A stretch of 64,000 bases of DNA from Agarophyton chilense (taxonomy: Eukaryota; Rhodophyta; Florideophyceae; Gracilariales; Gracilariaceae), in contig JARGXX010000001.1 in the NCBI GenBank assembly GCA_030374765.1, positions 744,001-808,000 of the forward strand, read 5' to 3'. The notes below the pieces were generated by a model. It had not been told where the DNA came from and made no database searches. It saw nothing but the letters and a program-made list of their open reading frames with translations. This document shows, piece after piece, positions 20,319 to 31,321 of this stretch. The stretch's first letter is position 1. Every line of letters begins with the position of its first letter. The position numbers were made by a program, and so were the translations under genes.

Positions 20319-21424
20319 TTACGCCTGCTGCAGCATCACCTTTGTTTTAGAAATAGCATTCAGTGTAGAAAACGCGGAACGCGCTTCGGCTTCGCGAGCT
20401 TCGAACTTCATTTTGCCGCTCTCTGCTTTCTGCAACTCTTTAGAAATGTAACTTTCAGGAGCCTTTAGTGCAGAAACAAGACTTTCTATCCCAAGCAACG
20501 TGATTTCATCATGATTAGACTTCTTCTTTTTTATAGACGTTCGGTATTCACTTCCCCGAAAACCATGACAACCAACGCCACTACCAACCCCTTCTCCTCT
20601 TTGCGTATCCGATTTTAGGGCACGTGTTGCAAGCGATTGTAAAATCGGGTGTAACTTAAGGAAACAAAAAGCGTACACAATATAAGACTTACCGTCCGCA
20701 TTAGTCGCAAAAGCGTCCGGATCTCCTTGCCCTGAGGACTCATAACGCGATAAACAAGTTCCATACAAGCTTTTAAATCCAGCCCATTTCCTTTTCAACA
20801 CACCACCGTCTCTTATGTGAGACCGGAGTATGGGGGTGGTCATAGAAATGTCGCTAAGCGTAACCCCAACGGCAAAAACGGTGTTAGGTTGTGGCTTGAA
20901 GTTGGCATCATTAAAAAGTGGTGCAATGTTCTCCGTCCACGGGTCAATAGTTTCCTGACCAAGCTGCTCTCGATCGAAACATTGCATTAACTTTTGTCTG
21001 GTACTGGTCTTTCTCGTATCAGCCAAAACATGCAGCATTCTACAGTACTCAATCGCTTCAAAGTCTGGGTGACGGGCGTCCGCCGAGACACTCATTAAGT
21101 GTTCCACTTCAGTTGAATAAGGCTTATTTACGACAACTTCACCATTTTCTGTGTCGGGTACATCACCACGAACCCAATGTATTGTTTCCGATTTGTCTCT
21201 AGCTCGGCCTGTTGTAACCGTCGTAGATGGTAGACTGCACAGGAAGTTGAGTTCTTTGATTTGTTTAAATTCAGGTTCTATCAATTGTTTCAATTGGTTT
21301 AGCGATACTTGTCTTTGAGCCATTTTGTGTGCGATGACTCTACGTTTTGTTTCAACTCTTGCAATATGAGCTCCGATAAGTTTTAGTGCTTTGAAGGCCT
21401 GTTTGCACTGGTGTTTGTCAAAAG
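20319..21424 (-). pseudogene. C-terminal part of an unrecognised gene, cut by an LTR
   Basis: About 368 codons are open on the minus strand, from FDKHQCKQAFKALKLIG at the LTR edge to a C-terminal helix rich in Lys, Glu and Ala (SGKMKFEAREAEARSAF). The middle has a conserved-looking block, FKSLYGTCLSRYE then SGQGDPDAF and SYIVYAFCFLKLHP. I do not recognise the family. Upstream codons of the same frame belong to the inserted LTR starting at 21425, so the natural start is missing. A broken proline-rich frame on the same strand beyond the inserted block (24915-25537) may be its N-terminus. Confidence 0.55.
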
Positions 21425-22290
21425 TGTAGGACAACGCCCCCAAGGGGGAAAACCTACGAAGACGTCCCGATCTTCCTCTCACGAGGTAACCGGCGTGGTA
21501 GAGCCCTCCCAGGGATCGGCGCGCAATGCCGGGTGTAAGCCGGAGCCGAACCGTCCCGACGGGCGCAGGGAGGCTGAAAGAAGCCGAGAATATCCGCCGA
21601 AGCGGTGCTTGCGTATCCTCTGAGGAGGCAAAACCCACGAGAGTGGCGAGCACGACAGGTGTCAGTGCGAGCCGCAAGAGCGGGAATTGCCAAATAAAGG
21701 GGAGGAAAAGGGAAGGAAAATGGGAACGGAGGCAAGAGGGCGAGGTTGACCACGAGTCGCAAGAGGGGACTCGGGAATAGCCGGCACTGCCAGGTGTAGC
21801 ACACCGTATACACGGGCGGAACCACGAAAGTGGGAATAGATACCCAACACACGAAGGCTGCTTGAACGTCCAAGGGGGTTGGGAAGCCGTGCACCACGGG
21901 AAATCCCTCTGTAAGGAGTTGTATATCCTCGCAGGCGGTTCGACCCAGAGCCAAGATCTGGAAGACCAAGATCACCCTTGTTGGGGAGACTTTACTGGAC
22001 CGGCGGCCGCGAGGCCGGCGGCATAAGTACTGTAGTCACCGTAGAATAGAATAAATAAAGTCTACCCTAAATAGCTAAATGCCCGTCTTACAAAGGGGCC
22101 AATCTGGCGGCCACGTGTCGCGCGGGCGCTGCGGCCACGTGTATGGCACCCGGTCCCGCCGGTGCATCACCGGCGTTCCGGCCATCGCCGTGAAAGCGGA
22201 TTACTCCTACTCATAACGAGGTTGCACGCCGGAGGCTCCGGAAAAAACTTACGTCCCCAAAAACCTCCCTGGAGGACGTTGCTCTTCGTA
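21425..22290. mobile_element. LTR of a related gypsy family (LTR B, about 866 bp)
   Basis: It starts TGTAGGACAACGCC, close to the LTR A start, and ends near GTTGCTCTTCGTA, directly before a reverse polypurine tract (TCCCCCCCCTTAAG). This is the same arrangement as at the right edge of LTR A. It reads as the 3' LTR of a minus-oriented element. The AT-rich stretch at about 22030-22080 followed by two CACGTG motifs (about 22112 and 22135) is shared in layout with the LTR fragment ending at 24863. The right end is approximate. Confidence 0.7.
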
Positions 22291-22533
22291 TCCCCCCCCT
22301 TAAGACAGGGCGAACACCTCGAAGAGGAAGTCGGCATGGCAGCTCGTCATGATAAGAGCGCGTCCGACACTGGGTCTCCGGAAACCAACACACCTTCACC
22401 AAGGATCCCACGCACGCTCTTCGCATCCGATTCCAACTACAGCACACCAACACGCACCATGTCCAACCCCGACCGTCATAACACATCCGCGACTCCCGCC
22501 CTTGGCGGTTCCACCGGCTTCCGGTCCGCGCCC
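22291..22533 (+). mobile_element. polypurine tract and start of a second antisense frame (family B)
   Basis: A reverse polypurine tract (22291-22302) is followed after about 35 bases by an ATG at 22336 (MAARHDKSASDTGS) opening a Ser/Thr/Pro-rich frame. Spacing and composition match the beginning of the antisense frame in family A. The frame is cut by the LTR at 22534. It implies that the antisense module is shared by at least two related retroelement families. Confidence 0.6.
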
Positions 22534-23448
22534 TGTGGAGCAAAACCCGGCGACGGGAAAGTGCTCTCAAGGTGTTCGAAGCCTTGCTCCCTGGGGGAGG
22601 CAGACTCAGAGACAGAGCCCTCCGTTCCACCCGTGGTGTGGGGTGTAACTCCCACGGGGGATTCCGGCAGTACCGACGGAGGTGAGGGGTAGAAACCGTT
22701 GGATCGGGAATGGGTATGGGTATCCCAAAGAATGGGGAAAATCCGGCGAAGAGGAAAAACGGGGCGGGGGTCGGGCACTAACAGGCACCGGACCCGAGAA
22801 CCAGAAAAGGGGCGAAACAACAAAAGAAACCCAATACAGGGGCGAAAACCTGTCCTCGAAAGGAAACACAAAGAGCACGCAACAAGTAAGCAGAACCCCC
22901 ACGGGGTATCGTGCACGCAGGTCGTCTGAGCGGTCCCAAGGAGGTGGTTGCACGGAACCCAGACGTGGGCACTCTCCAAGTGGAGTCGTGTCCCTACGCA
23001 GGCGTTGCTAACCAGAGCCCGTTCCGGGTTGTAAGGCCGAAACGATGGCGACGAAGAACCTCTAAAGGTATCGAAGACCAACCTTGGTTCCCATTTGCTT
23101 TGAGCTTCGGACTGTCAGATCTCGTCTCCCTAAGTAGGGCCCACTAACTAAACTCTACAGTAGTGCACACCTGCTCAGGGCCATACACGTGGAGATCCCA
23201 TTGTCAGGGCCCAAAAATCCAACGTTCTAACAAATATCCGAAAAATCGGTGCCAAATTAAGCCACGTGTATCACGGGGCCAATCCAACTATGGGCCATCC
23301 GAATTTCCACTTCATCGGCGAATCTAACCGAAAAACAGTGCCACCTCAGCACACCTTAGAGGGGATCATAGTCATAACCCTCGGAGGGTTCAATCCTCAT
23401 TCTATGAGTTGCATCTTCAAGTATCCCCTAACTGGGCGTTGCTCTACA
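22534..23448 (-). mobile_element. solo copy of LTR A, reverse orientation (915 bp)
   Basis: It starts TGTGGAGCAAAACCC and ends GGGCGTTGCTCTACA, the reverse complement of the LTR at 9334-10249, with only scattered differences by eye. No internal element sequence adjoins it. The five bases on each side (CGCCC and GAACG) do not match, so no target-site duplication is visible. It may mark an old recombination rather than a clean insertion followed by LTR-LTR exchange. Confidence 0.85.
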
Positions 23449-23960
23449 GAACGTAGGTACGAGACGACTCGTGAAGTGGTTGGGGGCTGACTATCTATTA
23501 TAGTTCGTCCGGATCTCCGGTTAAGGAATCCTAAGCGAGGAAAAGAATAGTCATGATGCCCATGTTGTCTGCTTTACTTGGAGTCGGCGCTCACCTCTGG
23601 TACACTATATACTGTGTGCCAGGATGAGTGCCCAAATAATACATAAACAATACCCAGTGGTCAGCCACTTTGCCAAACCACAGTATGGGTATGGTCCCGA
23701 ATGGACTTACATATACAAAGGGTAGTAAAACCAGCCATGTGGATCGCCACTACATGTGCCGTTGCCAATATGGCATTCCCCTAGGAAGGCTCGTAACTAT
23801 GCGCGCGCCGTGGTAAGCCACTCGACCCATGACGCCACGTGTTCCACTAAGACATTCTGCCTCTAAACATCCTATGCGGGGTGCCATTTCATATCATAAT
23901 GCTGATGATAACACGCACTCATGAGTTCCAACCGCGACTTCGCGACAAACCAACCTATCG
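23449..23960. other. unassigned spacer inside the retroelement block
   Basis: No convincing gene is present. The sequence has no clear similarity to the LTRs described here. It may be internal sequence of a lost element or host DNA carried between insertions. The right limit is approximate because the left end of the next LTR is not resolved. Confidence 0.3.
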
Positions 23961-24863
23961 GATTCCCCGGCATAGTAGAATACTACACCCTTCAAGGTGG
24001 TTTCTTCCCAGGACTTAGAGATTTCGCTCGCTTGAAGACTAGCTTGGTCTATGACAATCTATACCGCAATTGGGTGCCGACGGCCGGTTGGGACCGGAGG
24101 TGCACACTAGTGGAACACGTGGACTGCACGGATGCCGACGCTCGAGAGCGAGGCGTGCCACACGTGGGCCGGATTCTACCTAATGGTTAGTATTATTTAG
24201 TATTATTTAGTATTTATTTAGCTACGCTATCGCTATTTAGTGTCTATTTTTCGGGCGCGCGCCCACTGTCAGAGGCCGCGCGCCACACCACTTAGGGGGT
24301 TGAGCACTGCTTCCCAGTAAACACCCTCGGGGGAGATCCCAAGGACGGGGTCTTGGCTCTGAAAATTTCGCCTTCGGCGTTTCTTCACCGCATACTGCGT
24401 GAGCGCCCGTTGCACGTTAGTTCATCTACCCCTCTGTCGATCAGAGTGCTCCCACCACCGTGGGTTCATATTTAATCGCCGACACTTGTCGTAGTCTCGC
24501 CCCTGTATAGGTTTTCGCCCCCGCTTTCCTCTTGTTCTCCTTTTCAGCTCTCATGAGTGGCCGCCTCACTCACCCCGCTCGTCCCCCTCATACGAGTGTT
24601 TTCTCGCTCCTTTTCCGACAATCGCCGTGATATCGCTCCGCCTAGAATTGGTCACACCCCGAACTGTGCCGTGTTCACCTAAACACTCTAGGTATATCCC
24701 GCCGGATTGGCCTTGGTCTTACACCCGACTCCGTCGTGCCTTTCCAGAGTGGCTCTGTTTCTGTGCTCCGCTGAGACGCGTCTCCTCCGCCTTAGGCGTG
24801 TCTCTCAAGAGAAGAATACTTCGAACATCTTCGTGGTTTCTCCGCTCTAAGCGTTGTTCTACA
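23960..24863 (-). mobile_element. LTR of family B in inverted orientation, left end unresolved
   Basis: The right end reads GCGTTGTTCTACA, the reverse of the family-B LTR start. The first 60-70 bases read on the minus strand align with 21425 onward (TGTAGAACAACGC, then AAACCACGAAGATGT). Further in, an AT-rich stretch (TATTATTTAG units near 24190-24240) is followed by two CACGTG motifs near 24117 and 24160, the same layout as LTR B. Together with LTR B it closes the block 21425-24863 with inverted LTR ends. Confidence 0.55.
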
Positions 24864-24914
24864 CTTTTTTTCAAAGATCTCACTGCATTCTGAACTTAAA
24901 CAAGCCGCTTCTAT

Positions 24915-25537
24915 TTAAACCGTATCCAGGAGAAAGACTCCATGTGATCCCGAGTTGGAATGCGACACCTCATCAATTTCGGACATTAAATCCCTGTTTG
25001 TAAGACGAATATGTCTAATTGACCTAGGTATATATTTTGTCACTTGGGGAGATGGGCATTGTAACTGGAACTCTGTGCTGCGTGTATCACGCAATTGTAG
25101 AAGCAGTTCAGCGTGCTCTTGTCTTTCAAAACCTGGCACACTAGCCATCGTTGCAATTATAGGATGCACAGGTGTGGGCACATTGGGTACTATAGGCGTC
25201 GTGAGTGGCGGACTTTCAGGTTGAGGCTGAACTGCTTTCGAGAGAGGTTGTTGGGTTTTTGCACCGGCGTCCGCCAAAGTAAAAGGTACATCCACGCGGA
25301 CAAGTTGAACAATTTGGCGATCGTTGTCGTTGTCACTGCCAGTCTTCTATGGGCTTTTGAAAAAGCGAAGGGTCTGGGAGTAGCTGCTGTTCAGAAACTA
25401 TCATAGGAGGATTGAAAGATGTATTCGTCAAAACTGGGACGAAGAAAGGTAGTGGTTCGGCTGAGAGGGAAGCGGGTACGCGAATTACACGTGGCGATCA
25501 GGTTCCGCAGACACAGGGGGAGGCATATTCGATGACA
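24915..25537 (-). pseudogene. broken proline-rich frame, possible N-terminus of the split gene
   Basis: On the minus strand an ATG at about 25537 opens MSSNMPPPVSAEPDRHV. After a shift, a neighbouring frame gives a Pro/Leu-rich run (VIRVPASLSAEPLPFF, then SEQQLLPDPSLFQKP). After another interruption near 25345, the frame ending at 24915 reads RQIVQLVRVDVPFTL, QLQCPSPQVTKYIPRS and DLMSEIDEVSHSNSG. The consistent style across frames suggests one gene with at least two breaks. It is on the same strand as 20319-21424 and is separated from it only by retroelement pieces. Confidence 0.4.
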
Positions 25538-28500
25538 TGAGAACAGGCGGAAAAAAAGAAAGGAAAAGAGCGGTTGAAGCCCAACAGGCGATAAGATCGG
25601 CTAAGCAGGCTTTTGGGATCTTGCCTCGATAATTTTGAAACGTATAAGCGCGCGCAAACGCCAAGCTTTGCGCGAAAAAGAGACTACCGATTCCATGCTT
25701 GAATTGTTGGGGCAGACCCGGAAGGTTGGCTGCCCGTCAGGTGAGTTATATAAGATAAAAATGGTAATACGAAGTCCTGGGTGGTGATGGTGTTGGTGAT
25801 GTTTAGCCTTCTTGTACAAAGTTCACCAAAGTTTCATCACTATTCGAAAGTGTTGAAAAATCGTCACCAATTGGGCACAGGGGTAATGCGCCTATCTTCT
25901 TTTGGAGGTTCTGTATGGCGTTTTACAGTCTTTTGCAACTCGAAAAACTATACTTTTTTCGTTTTTTTTCTACATCCATAACCGAGGTGAGCATTCTTTT
26001 TGGACGGTGATGAGTGGGGTAAGTCTATGTTGGTCGATTTTTTGATTTTAAACTGTTGGTGAATTAGAATCTCGTATTGTTCTAGTCTGTGTTGTGCACT
26101 TTTGAAGTTGGTTGTTATAGAATCTATCATCATTAATATGACCCATTTTAAAAACATCTCATCATCGAAAAGACCTTGCAAGATATAGTTGGCCTTCGTT
26201 AAAAAATACTGGTGTGCTTGCGATTCTTTTTCGGCCCAAAGTGATGTGATTGGCGATGTATTCGTAAATTTGTTAGTGTGTTGTAGGTTCATGACTTTTG
26301 TGGTGAGACTAAAGTAGACATTTCTGATTTGGCCGCCAAAGACGCGTTGGATTGTTTCAACAATTCCAAAGGGTGGTTTCGGGAAAATTGTTGAATCAAC
26401 GAAGAGATTAGTTACGTTTGGAGTAGTTTTTATGATTCTGAAGCGTTGAAAACTAGAAGTGGCTTTATTATTTACTTTACTTTTGGTTGAACGGATAAAT
26501 GCAGAGTGTTAGTTTAGTTCTTTTCTAGGATAATGTTTTTGAGATTTTGAATCTATTGTAAGTATTTGTTAGATGTGAGTTGGAATAGCCTTTCTGTGAC
26601 TCTCCACAGGGAGTGCATGGTTTCAACAGCAGGAGCTGATTTAGGCTCTGCAGGCACGGGAGCTAAGCTCGGACCGTGGATCGATGTGGGTGGTTTCGTT
26701 CGTTTTGCGCGGCGGCGCGATGGTGCCCGTAACCTGTGACAAGAGGATATCGATGCCCATCCCGATGATCGTTGGTCTTCGGGCCGGCCTTTTAATTGAG
26801 TTGCTACGTGTCCACTGACAGCGTGATGACAGACTTCAAATACAAAGGCCAGCTGTCTTGCCAGGTAGAAAGCGGGGGAAAGAATTCTAATTCATTCATC
26901 AAGAAAGGCGTTAGCAGTATTAATTGTGTTCTGTGATCTTCGATGGTCTCTTCGTTGGTTCTGGAGAAATTTGCGACGGCTTGCGCATACTAGAGAAAGC
27001 AGCGCAGAAAACCATGCGCCTAGTTCTTCTTGGCTGCAATCGCAAATTCGTCGTAGGTTTTCGTCCAGAGCTTAAGCAAATTGATTCAGCTACGAATGGC
27101 CTGCAGAACAAAATCTCTTTTGCAAACTGTCATAACTGATTGGTTGTACTTAATGAAGACGTGCAGGCTAGTTTTAGTATTCCTTCTTCTAAATTCTATC
27201 GCTGTTTTCTCAAGGATCAATGCATCTGAAAGAATGCTATCATTCTAGAGAATGCAGTCAGTGGTGTGTCGCAATCGATTGGATTGCAATCCGATGGCAA
27301 TCCCAGAATTGGAATCAGAGATTGCCGATCCTTATCGGGGTTGCAATTAGATAGGAATTGTTCCAGCAATTCTCACATCAGATTGCAAGATTGCAACCCA
27401 TCAAGTTGCAATCTTGCAAACTGAAACTTTCAGACCATTCCATTAGATTTTTGGCCATCAATCCAACCGTTCATCAAGTACACAAGGACGAGAACTGCTT
27501 CTAAACTGTTTCAACCAATTCTATTTCTTCGCGATACTCCTAGAATCTGGGACCCGGGCTGGTGAAGGAAGTTATCGAGCTAAATAAGGTTTAACGAGAC
27601 ATGGATGGACAAGCATTTGTTGGAGGATGGCAAATAAGAGTAGAAGAGTCGAGAGTTGCTAGGAGTTAGCACAGATTGCAAGTAGTATTTGATTATCATT
27701 TAGAGAATGAAAAAGACAATGCAATCCCATATTTGTTGTTAAGAGATTGCAATTGGATTGAGATTGGAGAAGAGGGATTGCAGTTCAATGGAAACCGGAG
27801 AGAGGGTATTGTAACCGGTTTGGGTGGGTGCTTCAGAGTGCAATTCCATCCCCATCGTATTGGTGACACCCCCGAATACAGTCTTTGAAAATGGAGAAAC
27901 TGATATCGAAGAAACTTTCACTTCAGCTTCGACTGAAATTGAGAAAGTTGCCAGTCACCGATTGCTGTTGTCCATAGAAAGCTCATATTGTGAAGGTATA
28001 TCTGCAAATTGTTTTAATAACAGGCAGCCTCTTGAACGCCATATTTGTCGCAGAATTGATAGAGAATCTTTGACTATGGATTGCTGGGTTGCATTAGGCT
28101 TGGTTGCCGAGGTAGAATGGCTGTTGGTCTTTCGCGAACTAGGCTCTGTCTGAGAGCCTAACAAAAGTACTCTTGATATGTACCATGCGGTGGACTGTGT
28201 CGTTATGATGTGTTTACCTTGTGATAGACTGTATCGGTTTGACCAGAATTCATCACTACTTGGGCTATGTATTCGATTCATATGTGTCTGCTCCTAGTGT
28301 TTGTCTCCACTATACCGTAGCCACTACTACATTTAACGGTTTCTATGACGACGCAAGGTGTCCTCAGAGAATGTACACGAAATAGCTACTCCTTATCTTG
28401 GTTAGTGATCCGTAAACTACTGTTCCAAGTTGTTCTACCATCCCTCGTTCGAACATATCATTCTTGAAGTCTTTGAAGCCATTTTAATCCTTCGTGACAA

Positions 28501-30224
28501 TGCTAGTAGGTTCTGATATATTGAGCTTGTTAATGAAGCTATCGCGCTGTCAAATGTGTGATTAATGGAATTCACACAGGTGCAGGAGGAGGACTGCAAA
28601 AAAAAAAATAACGTGCTCGAAGGTCATAGTTAAAACGATGCTCTTCATAATAGAGCAATAATCTACGAACAGGCCTTTAAGACAGGCGACAGAACAGTAT
28701 CTGCTTGTAGTCTTGCAGTGCTTTATCTCTTGGCCACTTAAGCAGTGTTAGACGCATCAAAATACATGGAGATCAATCACATCTGAATTGTTCTTTGGGC
28801 GTATATATTTTTATATTGCTGATAGCTGCTCAAGATAAATCATAACCAATTTGAATACGTTTCTTCTTGGTTTTCAAAGATTTTCCACACGGTTTCGTGG
28901 TTTGATAAAATTCACAACATGAATTCTTTGTTAGCTACATCTGTATATGATTAGGACTCTCTTCAAACGAAACAAGAGCATAAATATAGGTCTGGTAGAC
29001 TGCAGAATAATCTGTTCGAGAGATGTTGAGCAGACGAAAGAACTGCTCGGAGGATGTTTGCCCTGGTTTGTACATTGCGCTCCAAGGGAGTGAATGACAT
29101 AGCTGACTGCTGACATTCGTTCAGTAGGAGAGCTTTCAGGTTAACTGTCGTCAAAGTTAACGTTGCCCAAAGGAACGATGTTTTGAATTTTTTTATGGCA
29201 CGTTGACAAATGGCTTTGGATCACGAGGAGAGATTGGTGGATTCTTTCTTTTTTCGTTGGCGGTAGACGGATTGCTACCCTTCGGTACATTAGTACAGTG
29301 AAAGTACAGTATCTACGATGGCCGCCGTATGCCTTGCGACCTCGGCGAATTGATGACGGTGGATAGATATCTCTAGTTTCTAATCTGGCGTTGAGATTGG
29401 AATTGGAAGCATCTTACAGATTTGCTAGCATGGTGGGAGCTTACAAACGAATTTTGCACAATTCACTCATGAGGCGCCGCAAGTGATGTGTTGGAATTCT
29501 CACAATCGAAAACGAAACCTAGCCGAGTCAATGAGTCTAATATCACTGGACGGATGAAGGGTTGCTGCAGACAACGAAGTACCTGCTCGGACAAAGCGAC
29601 GCAACGCGAACTCGCTTACACTATATGCGTTCTAAATCGGTAACAGCGTCCCTACAGTTTTGTGACGTGTAACTGTTATTCACACTTGACTCCAAACTGC
29701 CCAACACCGTGGCCGCTTCTGTGTGCATGGTCGACGTGCAGCAACGGCACCAAACCGTTCGCCGTACCCACTGGTAGCCCAAACATGATACGAACAATAC
29801 GTAGAGCGTGCCTTGCATGTGCCACCAGAAACCCTACCCCTCAATTCAACTAACCATCGTCAAATACGTATCGTTCTACAGATATCCCTAAAACCCCTCA
29901 CAATCCTGTGATAGCTCACGCAACAATCCACCAAGCATAAGGAGTTCCCTCCACCCGCAATGTTACGCGCGTAGCTGACTGCGATGAATGGCATCGCCAT
30001 GCTGGTGCCACGCTCGCAATTCAACTTCATCATCATCAATCGTAGTTCAGCTCGTAGCACGCTATGTTTGCTACTATATCAAGCTATTTACACTTGCATC
30101 CTTCCACAGCTTGCGATGGGTGATTGTCATGCGAGATGATCAACTTTTCACCGAACGTGCTGTAACCCTTTACACATGACACTGCACATGACCACAACCT
30201 TCTCTTCACCGCCCTTCGAAGATG
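25538..30224. other. AT-richer, gene-poor interval
   Basis: No frame here has convincing coding character. The longest candidate, 25948-26292 on the minus strand (114 codons, Lys/Gln-rich), has no recognised domain and is probably chance. The notable content is a cluster of TTGCAAT/ATTGCAA motifs at 27265-27860. The last 150 bases form the upstream region of the cysteine-rich gene. Confidence 0.5.
27265..27860. repeat. cluster of ATTGCAA / TTGCAAT motifs
   Basis: About ten copies of GATTGCAA, TTGCAAT or close variants occur in two groups (27275-27425 and 27675-27850), including the perfect 12-bp palindrome GGATTGCAATCC near 27284. A looser third group is near 43365-43425. Spacing is irregular, so this is not a simple tandem array. 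It could be degenerate repeat sequence or binding sites for a factor recognising the palindrome. Confidence 0.5.
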
Positions 30225-30232
30225 TATTTAAG
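30225..30232 (+). promoter_or_regulatory. TATTTAAG TATA-like box
   Basis: TATTTAAG lies 98 bases before the ATG at 30323. The paralogue on the other strand has the same octamer 116 bases before its ATG, which supports a shared core promoter element. Confidence 0.6.
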
Positions 30233-30322
30233 CGAGCTCCCTTTGACTAAAGCGCCCCATTCCCTGCACCTGTCATCAAACTCATTTCGGGAACCGTCAT
30301 TCAGGTATTAGATCCATCCGCA

Positions 30323-31321
30323 ATGAATACCCTTCGCTTCTGTCTGCTTCTATCGCTTGTGGCCCTTTGCACAGCAGTTCCCACCGAAAGAACTATTACG
30401 AAGAAGTTCTTCTTTGTAGGTTGCTATAGGTGTCCCAAAAACACCGTTTGTGCTGGACCGATCTGGAGGAAGAGATGCGTCATTCCTATGACTCTTGGAA
30501 AGACATGTGGCGTTGATCCGTATTGGGTCTGTGCCAAGGGGCTAAAATGTAAGAAACACGTCTGCACTCTTCCCAAGATCGAAGTGGGTGGAGACTGTAC
30601 CCGTGAAGGATCCGTATGTGTGTCTGGTGCCGTGTGTGCTGGCACTGACAAGAAGAAGATGTGTGTCAAGCCCATGGGCCCAGGAGGGCGATGCGGAAGT
30701 GACCCGTTCTGGGTATGCAAGTCTGGTTTGGAGTGCTCCATGGGTGCTTGTGTCAAACCGAAGGTTCCTTTGGGAGAAAGCTGTTTGGAACGCGGCTCAA
30801 GATGTGTTGAAGGCGCCATCTGCGTTGGGACCCCGACAAAGAAGCTTTGCAAGAGGCCAAGGACTGTTGGTCAAAGTTGCGAGGTGGATCCCTTCTGGGT
30901 CTGTGAGGATGGTCTCGACTGCGTCTCAAACATCTGTGTGAAGCCTAAAGTTCCCCGTGGAGGCGATTGTCTTCCGGAGGGCTCTGTGTGTGAGGACGGC
31001 ACTGTCTGTGCGGGCTCAGATAGAAAGAAGAAGTGTGTTGTTCCGAAGGGTGTTGGCATGCAATGCGGTCAGGATCCGTTCTGGGTGTGTGAGAGCGGCC
31101 TTGAATGCTCTCCCATGGGTGAATGCACGAAACCTAAAATCGGTTTGGGCGGGGATTGTAAGCCGCGAGGTTCGGTGTGCGAGGATGGCCTATTCTGCCT
31201 TGGTGATAATGGGTTGAGGAAGTGTGTGAAGGGAATGACCGCTGGACAGAAGTGCGGCCTTGATCCGTTCTGGTCTTGCCAGCCTGGCTTGACTTGCGTT
31301 GATCGCATTTGCAAACATTAA
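30323..31321 (+). CDS. secreted cysteine-rich protein with five repeats (332 aa)
   Basis: A signal peptide (MNTLRFCLLLSLVALCTA, cleavage likely before VP) is followed by five tandem units of about 58 residues, each with eight cysteines in constant spacing. The typical unit core is GSVCEDGTVCAG, then KKKCVVPKGVG, QCGQDPFWVCESGLEC and a last Cys before KPK. The spacing recalls small disulfide-knotted extracellular modules such as the Dickkopf/colipase type, but that is only a resemblance. The protein is strongly basic and has no membrane anchor, so it is probably exported to the wall or medium. It is a paralogue of the gene at 36290-39019. There is no intron, and a TATTTAAG box lies about 100 bp upstream. 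The function is unknown; structural, adhesive, protease-inhibitory or antimicrobial roles are all possible. Confidence 0.85.
   Translation: MNTLRFCLLLSLVALCTAVPTERTITKKFFFVGCYRCPKNTVCAGPIWRKRCVIPMTLGKTCGVDPYWVCAKGLKCKKHVCTLPKIEVGGDCTREGSVCVSGAVCAGTDKKKMCVKPMGPGGRCGSDPFWVCKSGLECSMGACVKPKVPLGESCLERGSRCVEGAICVGTPTKKLCKRPRTVGQSCEVDPFWVCEDGLDCVSNICVKPKVPRGGDCLPEGSVCEDGTVCAGSDRKKKCVVPKGVGMQCGQDPFWVCESGLECSPMGECTKPKIGLGGDCKPRGSVCEDGLFCLGDNGLRKCVKGMTAGQKCGLDPFWSCQPGLTCVDRICKH

Noticed and set aside
21421-24868. Target-site duplication around the block 21425-24863
   Set aside because: The flanks read AAAAG on the left and CTTTT on the right, which are complementary rather than a direct repeat, so they do not qualify.
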